9,280 nt of DNA, taken from Minisyncoccota bacterium. Lineage in GTDB: Bacteria > Patescibacteriota > Minisyncoccia > UBA6257 > HR35. The notes under the pieces were generated by a model. That model was given only the letters and a program-made list of their open reading frames with translations. It had not been told where the DNA came from and ran no database searches. The translations under genes were made by a program, and so were the position numbers. The DNA is taken from assembly GCA_938048445.1 (NCBI GenBank), contig CALIVE010000001.1, positions 1-9,280 of the forward strand. The letters run 5' to 3'. Positions 1-6,650 of the stretch are shown here, piece by piece. Position 1 is the stretch's first letter; the number at the start of each line of letters is the position of its first letter.

Positions 1-1
1 A

Positions 2-709
2 GTTATCCTAACTATGCCTACAATTAAGTATAAAGTTATATTAAAAAATAATGAAGAATTATTTATTCAAAATCCAAAAGATTTACCAGATTTTTCACAA
101 ATAAAAGAAATCTTAGAGCCTTGGGCTGAAATTGAAATTTATACTCCTTTGAATTATATTGAAGATATCTATGAACTAATAAAAAATAACAGAGGGATTA
201 TTAAAAAAGAAGATTTCTATGAAGGATTTATAGTAATTAAGGGCGAAATTCCTCTAAATGAATTAATTTCGGGATTTTTTGATAAATTAAAATCTTTATC
301 TTCAGGATACGCAAGTTTAAATTATAAATTTTTAGAATATCGGCCTGGAGATTTAGTAAAATTAGATATTTTAATTGCTGAAGAGGTTAATCCTTCACTT
401 TCAAGAATAGTTCCCCGAGATAAAGCTCAAGAAATGGGTAGGAAAATTGTTCAAGAATTAAAAAAATTGTTGCCCAGAGAACAATTTCCGATTAAATTAC
501 AAGCAGCTATAGGAGGTAAAATTATTGCTCGAGAAACTATTCCCGCTTTGAAAGCTGATGTTGCAGGATGGCTCTATGGTGGTGATATAACAAGAAAAAT
601 AAAATTATGGCAAAAACAAAAAAGAGGTAAAAAAAAGCTTCAAAGACTTGGAAAAGGGAAAGTAAAAATCCCAAACGAAGTTTTAATAAAACTATTCAAA
701 ATTAGCTAA
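2..709 (+). CDS. lepA: Elongation factor 4 (LepA), C-terminal part; 5' end outside window
   Basis: C-terminal portion of EF4/LepA, a ribosome-associated translational GTPase related to EF-G. The frame is open to the left edge: codons before the ATG at 14 read V-I-L-T, and this joint matches the usual LepA segment in which a threonine-alanine-proline-threonine-like stretch leads into a YxV strand. The ATG is therefore internal and the GTPase domain lies outside the window. Visible parts, numbered from that Met: EF-G domain V-like region at about 35-120 (EPWAEIEIYTP, RG at 60-61, FFDKLKSLSSGYASLNY at 88-104), then the LepA-specific C-terminal domain with QAAIGGKIIARET (163-175), YGGDITRK (188-195) and KQKRGKKKLQRLGK (201-214). 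Where most LepA proteins have VLAKCYGGDIS, this one has VAGWLYGGDIT. The C-terminus is of normal length. The last 18 nt overlap the convergent acetyltransferase gene. Identification is firm. Confidence 0.96.
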   Translation, partial: VILTMPTIKYKVILKNNEELFIQNPKDLPDFSQIKEILEPWAEIEIYTPLNYIEDIYELIKNNRGIIKKEDFYEGFIVIKGEIPLNELISGFFDKLKSLSSGYASLNYKFLEYRPGDLVKLDILIAEEVNPSLSRIVPRDKAQEMGRKIVQELKKLLPREQFPIKLQAAIGGKIIARETIPALKADVAGWLYGGDITRKIKLWQKQKRGKKKLQRLGKGKVKIPNEVLIKLFKIS

Positions 710-1177
710 TTTTTTTCTTACTCTTTTCCAAATTTGCCATTTTATTTCTCCTTCAACAAAATTTAATTTTTTAAAAAAGTTTAAAGAGGCAAAATTTTCT
801 ATTCCAACCCATCCACAAAGGTAGTTTAATTTTTGTTTCTTTGCTAATTTTTCAGCATATTGAACTAGCATCTTTCCAATACCTTTTCTTTGAAACTTTT
901 TCCTTACACAAATTTCATGAATCTCACCAACTGTTGTTTTTAATTTTTCATCGTACCAATCCAAATCAATGACTAAAAAACCTATAATTTCATTATTTTT
1001 AATTGCAACAATAAAACCATCACCTGATTTTCTTATTAACCAATCCAAATAATCCCTAAATTCTTCAGGAGTTTTTTCATAATATTCTTGATTAACTCCT
1101 TCATAAGATTCGAAATAAATTTTTTGCAATATATATTGAAATTTCTTTGGGTTTTTGATTCTTTTTATTTTAATCAT
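692..1177 (-). CDS. GNAT-family N-acetyltransferase
   Basis: A complete 161-residue GCN5-related acetyltransferase, transferring an acetyl group from acetyl-CoA to an amine; the substrate cannot be read from sequence. The acetyl-CoA binding motif A is clear: a strand EIHEICVRKKF (85-95), the pyrophosphate-binding loop QRKGIG (96-101), then the helix KMLVQYAEKLAKK. Motif B follows with N128 and FFKKLNFVEGE (134-144), the usual position for N-x-x-S-L-x-F-F-x-K-x-G/N-F. The N-terminal half is lysine- and aromatic-rich with a charged helix at about 30-50. It has no signal peptide or membrane segment, so it should be cytosolic. The ATG at 1177 has no Shine-Dalgarno sequence upstream; it faces the GDPD start across 20 nt. 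The stop (TAG) lies inside the 3' end of lepA. It may be a RimI-like protein or small-molecule acetyltransferase, but neither can be asserted. Confidence 0.88.
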   Translation of the reverse strand: MIKIKRIKNPKKFQYILQKIYFESYEGVNQEYYEKTPEEFRDYLDWLIRKSGDGFIVAIKNNEIIGFLVIDLDWYDEKLKTTVGEIHEICVRKKFQRKGIGKMLVQYAEKLAKKQKLNYLCGWVGIENFASLNFFKKLNFVEGEIKWQIWKRVRKKLANFE

Positions 1178-1197
1178 CTTTATTTAGAATTATATAA
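1178..1197. promoter_or_regulatory. 20-nt divergent intergenic region with candidate -10 boxes both ways
   Basis: This is the only spacer between the divergent acetyltransferase and GDPD genes. On the - strand a perfect TATAAT occupies 1194-1189, placing a start site near 1182 and a leader of about 5 nt before the ATG at 1177. On the + strand TAGAAT occupies 1185-1190, which would start transcription at about 1197-1198, on or next to the GDPD ATG. No convincing -35 box was found for either direction; any such element would lie inside the opposite gene. In DNA this AT-rich such hexamers also occur by chance, so the assignment rests on position. No start-site data are available. Confidence 0.35.
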
Positions 1198-1917
1198 ATG
1201 TCTCAGTTTTTAAAAATAGGACATCGTGGAGCAAAAGGATTAGCAAAAGAAAACACTCTTTTAAGTTTTGAAACTGCCTTAAAATGTGGAGTTAACGCAA
1301 TAGAATTTGATGTTAGAATGACTAAAGATAAAAAACTGATTGTTATTCACGATGAAAATCTTAAAAGAGAATGGAATGAAGATAAATTAATCAAAAATCT
1401 GTCTCTTTTAGAAATTAAAAGAATTTCAAACAATCAAATTCCAACATTAGAAGAAGCTTTAAAATTTCTCAAAAAAAAGATCAAAAAAATATTGATAGAA
1501 CTTAAAGAAGAAGACACCGAAAAGGGTGTTTTATCCTGCATTGAAAAATTTAACTTAAAAAATAATGTAATCTGTATAAGCTTTGAAGAAAAAATTTTAA
1601 AGGAGATTAAAAAATTGAATAAAGAAATTGAAAGAGGGTTTATCTATCTAAAATCAGAAAATCCCTTTAAAACTGTTTCCAGTTTAAAAACAGAGTATGT
1701 TTTACCATTTTATCGTTTTGCTTCTTTGAAAGTAATTGACATTTTTCATAAAATGAAAGTAAAAGTCATTGTTTGGACATTAAATAAAAAGGAGGAAATA
1801 TTAGAATATATTAAAAGAGGTGTTGACGGTGTTTCTACTGATTATCCTGATTTATTTAAAGACAAAGATATAAAGAGCTTATTGACCAAAGTTGAACAGG
1901 GCAACCTTCAGATTTAA
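1198..1917 (+). CDS. Glycerophosphodiester phosphodiesterase, cytoplasmic GDPD type
   Basis: Predicted to hydrolyse glycerophosphodiesters to glycerol-3-phosphate and an alcohol in the cytosol. At 239 residues it is close to UgpQ-type enzymes, with a TIM-barrel GDPD domain over nearly the whole length and no signal peptide. The catalytic signature is intact: H9-R10-G11, E18-N19-T20, E36-x-D38 metal ligands, H51-D52 with the second catalytic histidine, and E101-L-K103. Near the end are VWTLNKKEE and GVDGVSTDYPD (residue 218), the standard closing elements of the fold. Residues after about 219 look like a non-conserved tail; this tail is exactly the part that overlaps the convergent debranching gene by 62 nt. 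Start: ATG with no Shine-Dalgarno sequence, 20 nt from the divergent acetyltransferase. No transporter gene is adjacent. A role in recycling phospholipid head groups, possibly from scavenged lipid, is inference. Confidence 0.93.
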   Translation: MSQFLKIGHRGAKGLAKENTLLSFETALKCGVNAIEFDVRMTKDKKLIVIHDENLKREWNEDKLIKNLSLLEIKRISNNQIPTLEEALKFLKKKIKKILIELKEEDTEKGVLSCIEKFNLKNNVICISFEEKILKEIKKLNKEIERGFIYLKSENPFKTVSSLKTEYVLPFYRFASLKVIDIFHKMKVKVIVWTLNKKEEILEYIKRGVDGVSTDYPDLFKDKDIKSLLTKVEQGNLQI

Positions 1918-3442
1918 GTTCATTAGCTGAGCTTAGCTCGCTCATATAACCTAAGCTTCCTAATTTAAATAAATTTGTTAAACTTGCTTCTTGAATTTTT
2001 TTAATATATTCTTCGTATTTTTGATAAGAAAAATTTTTCAAAATAAATAAGGCCAAATTATTAATCCAAAACCACGAATCTCCTGAATGATAACTTAGAG
2101 AATTTTCTCCAGTATGATAACTTATAAAATCAGGACTATTTTTATTTTCAGTCGAAAATCCACCCCATTCTAAATAATAGTTTTTAATAACTTCGTCAAA
2201 AATTTTTAACCACTCATATTCTTCAAAAAAATTCTTATAAAAATAATAACCCAAAAAAATATTTGGTGAATATAATTCTTGTTTAGGATAATAATTAGAG
2301 AAAATTTTGGATTTTAAAAATACTTTATATTTTTTTAACTCATCCATTAAATTTAATTTTTCTAAGGCTTTTAAGTACATTAATTCTATTTCAAAAGCCT
2401 CTTCCCTCGATTTGGTATCCATCCATGTGCTTTTAGGAGGTAATTTAAGCTCACCTTTTAAAAAATTTTCTTCCCATTTTTTAAGATAACTTAAAAGCAA
2501 TTGTTGATTTTCTTTAATAGTTTTTTGATCTAAAAAATTGATCAATAAAAGTAAAGTATCAGCCGAAATAATAGATTCCTTTTCTTTATTTTTATCCCAA
2601 ATTAAATCTAAGTTTTCAAGATAGTATTTGCTAATTTTTTCTTTTATAAATTCTAAATTTTTCTCAAAATCAAGAAATATTAAAGTTAAAAGCTCGTCGC
2701 GAAACCATCTTTGAGGAAACCAAAAAAGTCCAGCTCGGAATTTTTCACCATCATATAGAGATAATACTCTCTTTAAGACAAATTTTTTTAAAGCACTAAC
2801 TTCTTCTTGGAATTCAAACTCTATTTTATTTCTATTTTTAAAATCTGGAGTTATTTTTATTTGATTTATATAACCACGGAATGCTTTTAAAATTTTGAAT
2901 TTATAAAAATTAGAATTTCTTTCTTTATCGAAATCAAAAATTTCTTCAGAAAATTCATTTATAAATTGAAGGTCTCCATCAAATTCTATTAATCCATTTA
3001 AACTGAAATTTTCTTTGCTTTGAAAAAAATTTAGATAAAAACTTTTTTGACCTGGAATGAAATTGTATATTTGGCCTTCATTAATATTTGAATAAAGCTT
3101 TCTTCCATCAAAATAGATTTCAAGAAAGATAGGCTTAATTGCTTGGATATTTAAAGAATTATCTTCTAAATTTATATTAATGATATTATTGTCCTTAGAA
3201 TAAAGAGTAGCTGATTTTTCATCAATGATTTCAATTTTCTCAATTTCTTCTAAAAAATTAATATCAGAAATCAATTTGTAAAATTCATTATCTTTTTCAA
3301 ACCAATATCCCATATAAATACTTTTCTTAGAAAAAGATTTTAAAAACCAATGTTTTCCATTTACTAATACCAAAATAGGATCTAAAACATCAACTTTTGA
3401 CCAATCTAAATTTTCTGGAAGTTCCTTATAAACTACTTTCAT
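1856..3442 (-). CDS. Glycogen debranching enzyme-like protein (amylo-alpha-1,6-glucosidase, GDE C-terminal domain)
   Basis: Likely removes alpha-1,6 branches from a glycogen-like polymer in the cytosol. The C-terminal (alpha/alpha)6-type domain has recognisable family landmarks (numbering from the ATG at 3442): RAGLFWFPQRWFRDE (236-250; usually ...WGRD), STWMD (338-342), a helix with LMYLKAL (354-360), YHSGDSWFWINN (451-462; usually YHxGTxWPW), E502 and GCPVQLWSIS (513-522). The N-terminal ~210 residues are beta-rich and poorly conserved; the usual R-x-x-HGLL-type motif was not seen, and 528 residues is short for the family. A TTG at 3472 would add 10 residues, but the ATG at 3442 is preferred: it precedes the likely folded start and cuts the overlap with the upstream synthase gene from 47 to 17 nt. 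Neither has a Shine-Dalgarno sequence. Adjacency to a glycogen synthase supports the role. Exact specificity is uncertain. Confidence 0.8.
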   Translation of the reverse strand: MKVVYKELPENLDWSKVDVLDPILVLVNGKHWFLKSFSKKSIYMGYWFEKDNEFYKLISDINFLEEIEKIEIIDEKSATLYSKDNNIININLEDNSLNIQAIKPIFLEIYFDGRKLYSNINEGQIYNFIPGQKSFYLNFFQSKENFSLNGLIEFDGDLQFINEFSEEIFDFDKERNSNFYKFKILKAFRGYINQIKITPDFKNRNKIEFEFQEEVSALKKFVLKRVLSLYDGEKFRAGLFWFPQRWFRDELLTLIFLDFEKNLEFIKEKISKYYLENLDLIWDKNKEKESIISADTLLLLINFLDQKTIKENQQLLLSYLKKWEENFLKGELKLPPKSTWMDTKSREEAFEIELMYLKALEKLNLMDELKKYKVFLKSKIFSNYYPKQELYSPNIFLGYYFYKNFFEEYEWLKIFDEVIKNYYLEWGGFSTENKNSPDFISYHTGENSLSYHSGDSWFWINNLALFILKNFSYQKYEEYIKKIQEASLTNLFKLGSLGYMSELSSANELKSEGCPVQLWSISSLYLCL

Positions 3443-5192
3443 ATTTTTGAAAAGCAGCTGAATAGAGATCAATATAATTTTTTATTAAGTTATCCCATGA
3501 ACATAAAGAGGCTAAACGACGAGCTTCAAGTTTATTTTGAACCCTTAAAGACCGAGGAAGTTTAGCTATTCCTAGCATAATATTAGTCAATTCATCAACA
3601 GTTTCAATATCTCTCTTTCCTTTTCTTTGGACTACATAGATTCCTGGATATTCTTTATTAAATTCTGCCATTGATTTTAAATAATCACTGAAGCCTGTTA
3701 AATCAGAAGTAACTGTAATAACACCTGCTAAGGATGTTTCTAAAGGAGTGTAACCCCAAGGTTCATATAGTGAGGGGAAAACACCCAAATGCATTCCTGA
3801 AATAGCATCTTCATAAGATAGATTTAAAAAACCATCGCCAGGTCTTAAATAAATTGGATAATAGATAACCTTCACTCTATCTTCTGGTTTATTAAAGAGC
3901 TTTACTATTTTTAAAAGAGCTAATATTTCGTCATCTTTTTTTAAAAGATGAGTTGAAAGAGGAACTTCTTTGTCTTTTTGTATTTGTTTCATTAATTGCT
4001 GAATTTCTAAAAATTCTTCTTGAGTAAAAATTGTTTCTTCTTGAATTTTTTCTTTGTGGATTAAAAAATGAACCAATCTTGATTTAATTTCAGGAATTAA
4101 TCCTTCTATCTTTTCTTCTAAATTTCGATAAATATTCAAATTATTTAAGATAATGGGATTTGGGCCAAGATTATCTGAAGGAACAAATATAAAAGCAAAA
4201 ATAGTTGGATCTTTTTCGGTTAGTCTTTTATTCAGTTCACCTAAGGAGCGAATAAAAATATCAATTCCTTTATTTCTTATCTCTTTCCTACCACTTATAA
4301 AGTAGAAAAGACTTTTTTTCAATTCTACTTTGTAAAAGGGAGAAAAGAAGTATAAGACAAAATCTTTAATTATCTCCCTATTTTTACTATGCATATAGGA
4401 GATTTCTTCAATTGTTCCAAATCTTGAAACATCAATACCATTAGGTAAAACAAAATCAACCTTTTTTTCTAAAATAGTTTCAGCTTCATTTTTTAAAACA
4501 TTACTAATTGTTGTAAAAAAGTGTGCTTTTTTGGCTGCCATTTTTTCAACCATATGTTTAGCTTCCACTTTATAGTTATAAGCTTCTTTATCAGGTTGAA
4601 TTGATGATAAAATATCCCAAATGTTAACCCCTGATTCACTTAAAGTCCTTCCTAAAACAGTTGCATGAGTAGTAAATATTGTTATAAAAGGTAATTCTTC
4701 AAAAAGAATAATTGCACCCGAAAGCCATTCTTGAAGATGCAAAACCTTAGGAATTCCTTTTAACTTTTCACCTAAGATTTTTAAAAATAAGGCTGAAGCT
4801 TTTGACCAAGCAATTGGATGGTTATAATCATCTCCTGTTCTTAAGCTATCAATTCTATAATTAGCCCAAAGTTCATATTTTAAGGCATTAACTTTCTCTA
4901 AATAATGCGAATAATCTACTAAAAAACATTTAGGTTTAGAATTTATTAACCATTCACCATAATGGACTTTAACACCCATTTTTTCAGCTTCTTCGATAGC
5001 TTCTTGAAAAATTTCAGGAGGGGAAATTTCACTAAATTCTAAATAACTTACATTAGGAAGGTGAGGTCCTAAAAGGAAATAGTTCTCAGAAAAAATCCTT
5101 TGAATATAAGGAGCTTTGGTTTTAATTACCGTATAAATGCCTCCTACTTTGTTGGCAACTTCCCAACTTGCTTCTATTAAAAGCTTATCCAT
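3426..5192 (-). CDS. Glycogen synthase, GT3 family (eukaryote-type fold family)
   Basis: A 588-residue retaining glycosyltransferase of the GT3 family, expected to extend an alpha-1,4-glucan from a nucleotide-glucose donor. Evidence: the N-terminal signature EASWEVANKVGGIYTVI (7-23), GPHLPN (42-47), TGDDYNHPIAWSKASALF (119-136), HLQEW (152-156), TTHATVLGR (174-182), LPNGIDVSRF (249-258), GRKEIRNKGIDIF with R302 and K308 (301-313), and the catalytic-end motif SLYEPWGYTPLE with E477 and E485 in E-x7-E spacing. These patterns match GT3 rather than bacterial GT5 GlgA, whose start is KTGGLADV. The C-terminal helix that carries an arginine cluster for glucose-6-phosphate control in yeast enzymes has only scattered arginines here (550, 558, 559), so that control is probably absent (inference). 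The ATG is 2 nt after the map stop; the 3' end overlaps the debranching gene. No Shine-Dalgarno sequence. Confidence 0.92.
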   Translation of the reverse strand: MDKLLIEASWEVANKVGGIYTVIKTKAPYIQRIFSENYFLLGPHLPNVSYLEFSEISPPEIFQEAIEEAEKMGVKVHYGEWLINSKPKCFLVDYSHYLEKVNALKYELWANYRIDSLRTGDDYNHPIAWSKASALFLKILGEKLKGIPKVLHLQEWLSGAIILFEELPFITIFTTHATVLGRTLSESGVNIWDILSSIQPDKEAYNYKVEAKHMVEKMAAKKAHFFTTISNVLKNEAETILEKKVDFVLPNGIDVSRFGTIEEISYMHSKNREIIKDFVLYFFSPFYKVELKKSLFYFISGRKEIRNKGIDIFIRSLGELNKRLTEKDPTIFAFIFVPSDNLGPNPIILNNLNIYRNLEEKIEGLIPEIKSRLVHFLIHKEKIQEETIFTQEEFLEIQQLMKQIQKDKEVPLSTHLLKKDDEILALLKIVKLFNKPEDRVKVIYYPIYLRPGDGFLNLSYEDAISGMHLGVFPSLYEPWGYTPLETSLAGVITVTSDLTGFSDYLKSMAEFNKEYPGIYVVQRKGKRDIETVDELTNIMLGIAKLPRSLRVQNKLEARRLASLCSWDNLIKNYIDLYSAAFQKYESSL

Positions 5193-5194
5193 TT

Positions 5195-5956
5195 TTAAAA
5201 TATATTTGTTAAAACTAAATTTTCATTTTTTAAAATTGCCAAAGTAACTTCATAATGAGCAGAAACAGAATTATCATCAGTAATAAATTCAAAATCATTA
5301 ATTTGAACTGCATATTCAGAAGAAATACTTGCCATTGGTTCGATAGTAAAAATCATCCCTTCTTTTAATTTTAAGCCTTTTCCTTTTTCTCCAAAATTTA
5401 AAACCTGAATTTCTCCATGAAGATATTCACCGATATCATGACCACATAGATTTTTAATTACTCGAAAATTATAACTGTTAATAGTTTTTTGAATTATATA
5501 ACCTATATCTCCTAATGTATTACCAGGTAAAGCAATTTTTATTGCTTCTTCTAAAGCTTCTTTGGTAGCCTTAATTAGTCTTTGATTTTCTATTAAAATT
5601 TCTCCAACCCCAAATGTTTTAGCTGCATCTAAATAAAGATTTTTATAAATAATTCCTATATCTAATTTTACTAAATCACCTTCTTTTAAAATTTTATCTT
5701 TTCGCGCTACGCCATGAACTATTACTTCATTTAAAGAAATACAGATATTACGTGGAAATGGTTTTTCAGCAAAATCTGGTTTGTATCCCTTAAAGGCACT
5801 TTTTACCTTAAATTTTCTGAACAATTCACCAGCTTTCTCATCTATCTTTAAGGTTGAAATATTTGGTTTAATTAAATCTTCAAGTTCATAAAATATTATT
5901 CTTAAAATCTCGCCTCCTTCTTGCATAATTTCTATTTTCTTTTCAAAAGGTATCAT
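5195..5956 (-). CDS. map: Methionine aminopeptidase, type I
   Basis: Removes the initiator methionine from new proteins in the cytosol, using a two-metal centre. The 253-residue length is normal for type Ia enzymes and there is no N-terminal extension. All metal ligands are in place: D99 (KLDIG), D110 (YLDAAKTF), H173 (CGHDIG), E206 (FTIEPM) and E236 (SAHYEVT), plus the substrate-contacting histidines H81 (IVHGVA) and H180 (LHGE). The start ATG overlaps the stop of the upstream kinase gene in an ATGA arrangement (5953-5956), so translation is probably coupled. adk-map order is the well-known end of the secY-adk-map cluster; here it continues into the glycogen synthase gene after 2 nt instead of infA. 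There is no Shine-Dalgarno sequence. Confidence 0.97.
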   Translation of the reverse strand: MIPFEKKIEIMQEGGEILRIIFYELEDLIKPNISTLKIDEKAGELFRKFKVKSAFKGYKPDFAEKPFPRNICISLNEVIVHGVARKDKILKEGDLVKLDIGIIYKNLYLDAAKTFGVGEILIENQRLIKATKEALEEAIKIALPGNTLGDIGYIIQKTINSYNFRVIKNLCGHDIGEYLHGEIQVLNFGEKGKGLKLKEGMIFTIEPMASISSEYAVQINDFEFITDDNSVSAHYEVTLAILKNENLVLTNIF

Positions 5957-6552
5957 TTTAGATATTTTAAGATCTCTAAAAGCACTTTTTGAGGAGATTT
6001 TTCTCCATCTATTTCAATTAAAACTTTTTGTTTTTTTAACCAATCAATCGCTGGCTTGACTTCTTTATTAAAAATTTTTAATCTTCTTATAATTGTTGGC
6101 AAAATATCATCAGGTCTTCCTTCTTTTCTATTTAAAGCTCTTTTAATAGCAGTTTTATTAGAAATTTTTAAGTAAAAGAAATAAAATCTAATATTTTTTT
6201 GTTTTTTAAAAAAATTTAAATATTGCCGGGCTTCATAAATAGTTCTTGGTGATCCAGCAAAAATCAGAGATTTATTTTCTTTAATTTTTTCTTTTAAAAT
6301 TTTAAGAATCAAATAACTAACTAAGCGAAAAGAGGCTAAAAATCCCTTTTCTATAAGCTTTCTCTGTCTTTGAATATTTATTTTTATATTTTTTATTTTT
6401 AGGTATTTTCCTTTATAACTATTTAAAAATTTAAGAATCTCTTCACTAGTTGTTATTATCTCAAATTTTAATTTTTTGGAAAGAAGTTCAGCCTGTGTAT
6501 CTTTACCTGAAGCTGGTTTACCTGTAAGGAAAATTATAGTAATTGGTTTCAT
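5953..6552 (-). CDS. Adenylate kinase-like nucleoside monophosphate kinase, divergent, short LID
   Basis: A 199-residue P-loop kinase of the adenylate kinase fold, expected to move phosphate between nucleotides in the cytosol. Evidence: P-loop GKPASGKDTQ (11-20; canonical GxPGxGKGTQ), FAGSPRT (98-104; canonical DGFPRT, with R103), and GRPDDILPTIIRRL (145-158; canonical GRxDD...R). Position directly before map is the usual adk position. Several hallmarks differ: the AMP-site T-G-D-x-L-R is TTSEEILK with no arginine at the expected place; the segment after the 70-71 GF lacks the usual LVPDE; and the LID is reduced to a few residues (NRKEG) with no zinc cysteines. It is very lysine-rich. The gene begins 7 nt after the mature 3' end of tRNA-Ile and ends with TGA overlapping the map start. 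It may be the organism's adenylate kinase or a relative with another NMP substrate; I cannot decide. Confidence 0.82.
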   Translation of the reverse strand: MKPITIIFLTGKPASGKDTQAELLSKKLKFEIITTSEEILKFLNSYKGKYLKIKNIKINIQRQRKLIEKGFLASFRLVSYLILKILKEKIKENKSLIFAGSPRTIYEARQYLNFFKKQKNIRFYFFYLKISNKTAIKRALNRKEGRPDDILPTIIRRLKIFNKEVKPAIDWLKKQKVLIEIDGEKSPQKVLLEILKYLK

Positions 6553-6559
6553 TTAACTG

Positions 6560-6631
6560 TGGGTGCGCCAGGGATCGAACCTGGGACCTCTGTCTTATCA
6601 GGACAGCGCTCTACCACTGAGCTACGCACCC
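6560..6631 (-). tRNA. tRNA-Ile, anticodon GAT
   Basis: A complete cloverleaf is readable on the - strand. The acceptor stem pairs GGGTGCG with CGCACCC over all seven positions, the D stem is GCTC/GAGC with a short loop, and the anticodon stem CTGTC/GACAG encloses the loop CTGATAA, giving GAT (isoleucine, AUC/AUU). The variable region is five bases and the T arm is CCAGG/CCTGG with loop TTCGATC. The discriminator base is A and no CCA is encoded, since the next bases are CAG. The mature length is 72 nt including the discriminator. It sits in line with the neighbouring genes: the small membrane-protein gene ends 19 nt upstream and the kinase start codon lies 7 nt downstream. Confidence 0.97.
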
Positions 6632-6639
6632 TTTTAAAA

Positions 6640-6648
6640 ATTATAACA
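6640..6648 (-). promoter_or_regulatory. Extended -10 promoter candidate for tRNA-Ile and downstream genes
   Basis: On the - strand the sequence reads TGTTATAAT, an extended -10 element (TGn plus a perfect TATAAT at 6645-6640). A start about 7 nt downstream falls near 6633, leaving roughly a 2-nt leader before the first base of the tRNA. No good -35 box was seen at 16-18 nt spacing, which fits an extended -10 promoter. It could also drive the kinase, aminopeptidase and glycogen genes by reading through the tRNA. Chance occurrence cannot be excluded in DNA this AT-rich. Confidence 0.5.
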
Positions 6649-6650
6649 TC

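Noticed and set aside
1929..1939. A GAGC-TTA-GCTC inverted repeat just after the GDPD stop, as a possible terminator
   Set aside because: The stem is only 4 bp, no T-run follows, and the bases encode conserved-region residues of the debranching-like protein on the other strand.
2307..2489. A 60-codon open frame on the + strand
   Set aside because: It lies fully antisense to the debranching-like gene, has low-complexity Phe/Ser/Lys-rich composition, no recognisable motif and no start context. It is a shadow of the real gene in AT-rich DNA.
3443..3472. TTG at 3472 as the start of the debranching-like gene
   Set aside because: It would add ten residues and enlarge the overlap with the synthase gene to 47 nt, while an ATG at 3442 is available. 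No Shine-Dalgarno sequence supports the TTG.
5953..5955. Recoding of TGA as glycine or tryptophan, as in some CPR lineages
   Set aside because: TGA ends the adenylate kinase-like gene at a normal length and overlaps the map start in a standard ATGA junction. No gene in the window needs an in-frame TGA, and tryptophan is written TGG.
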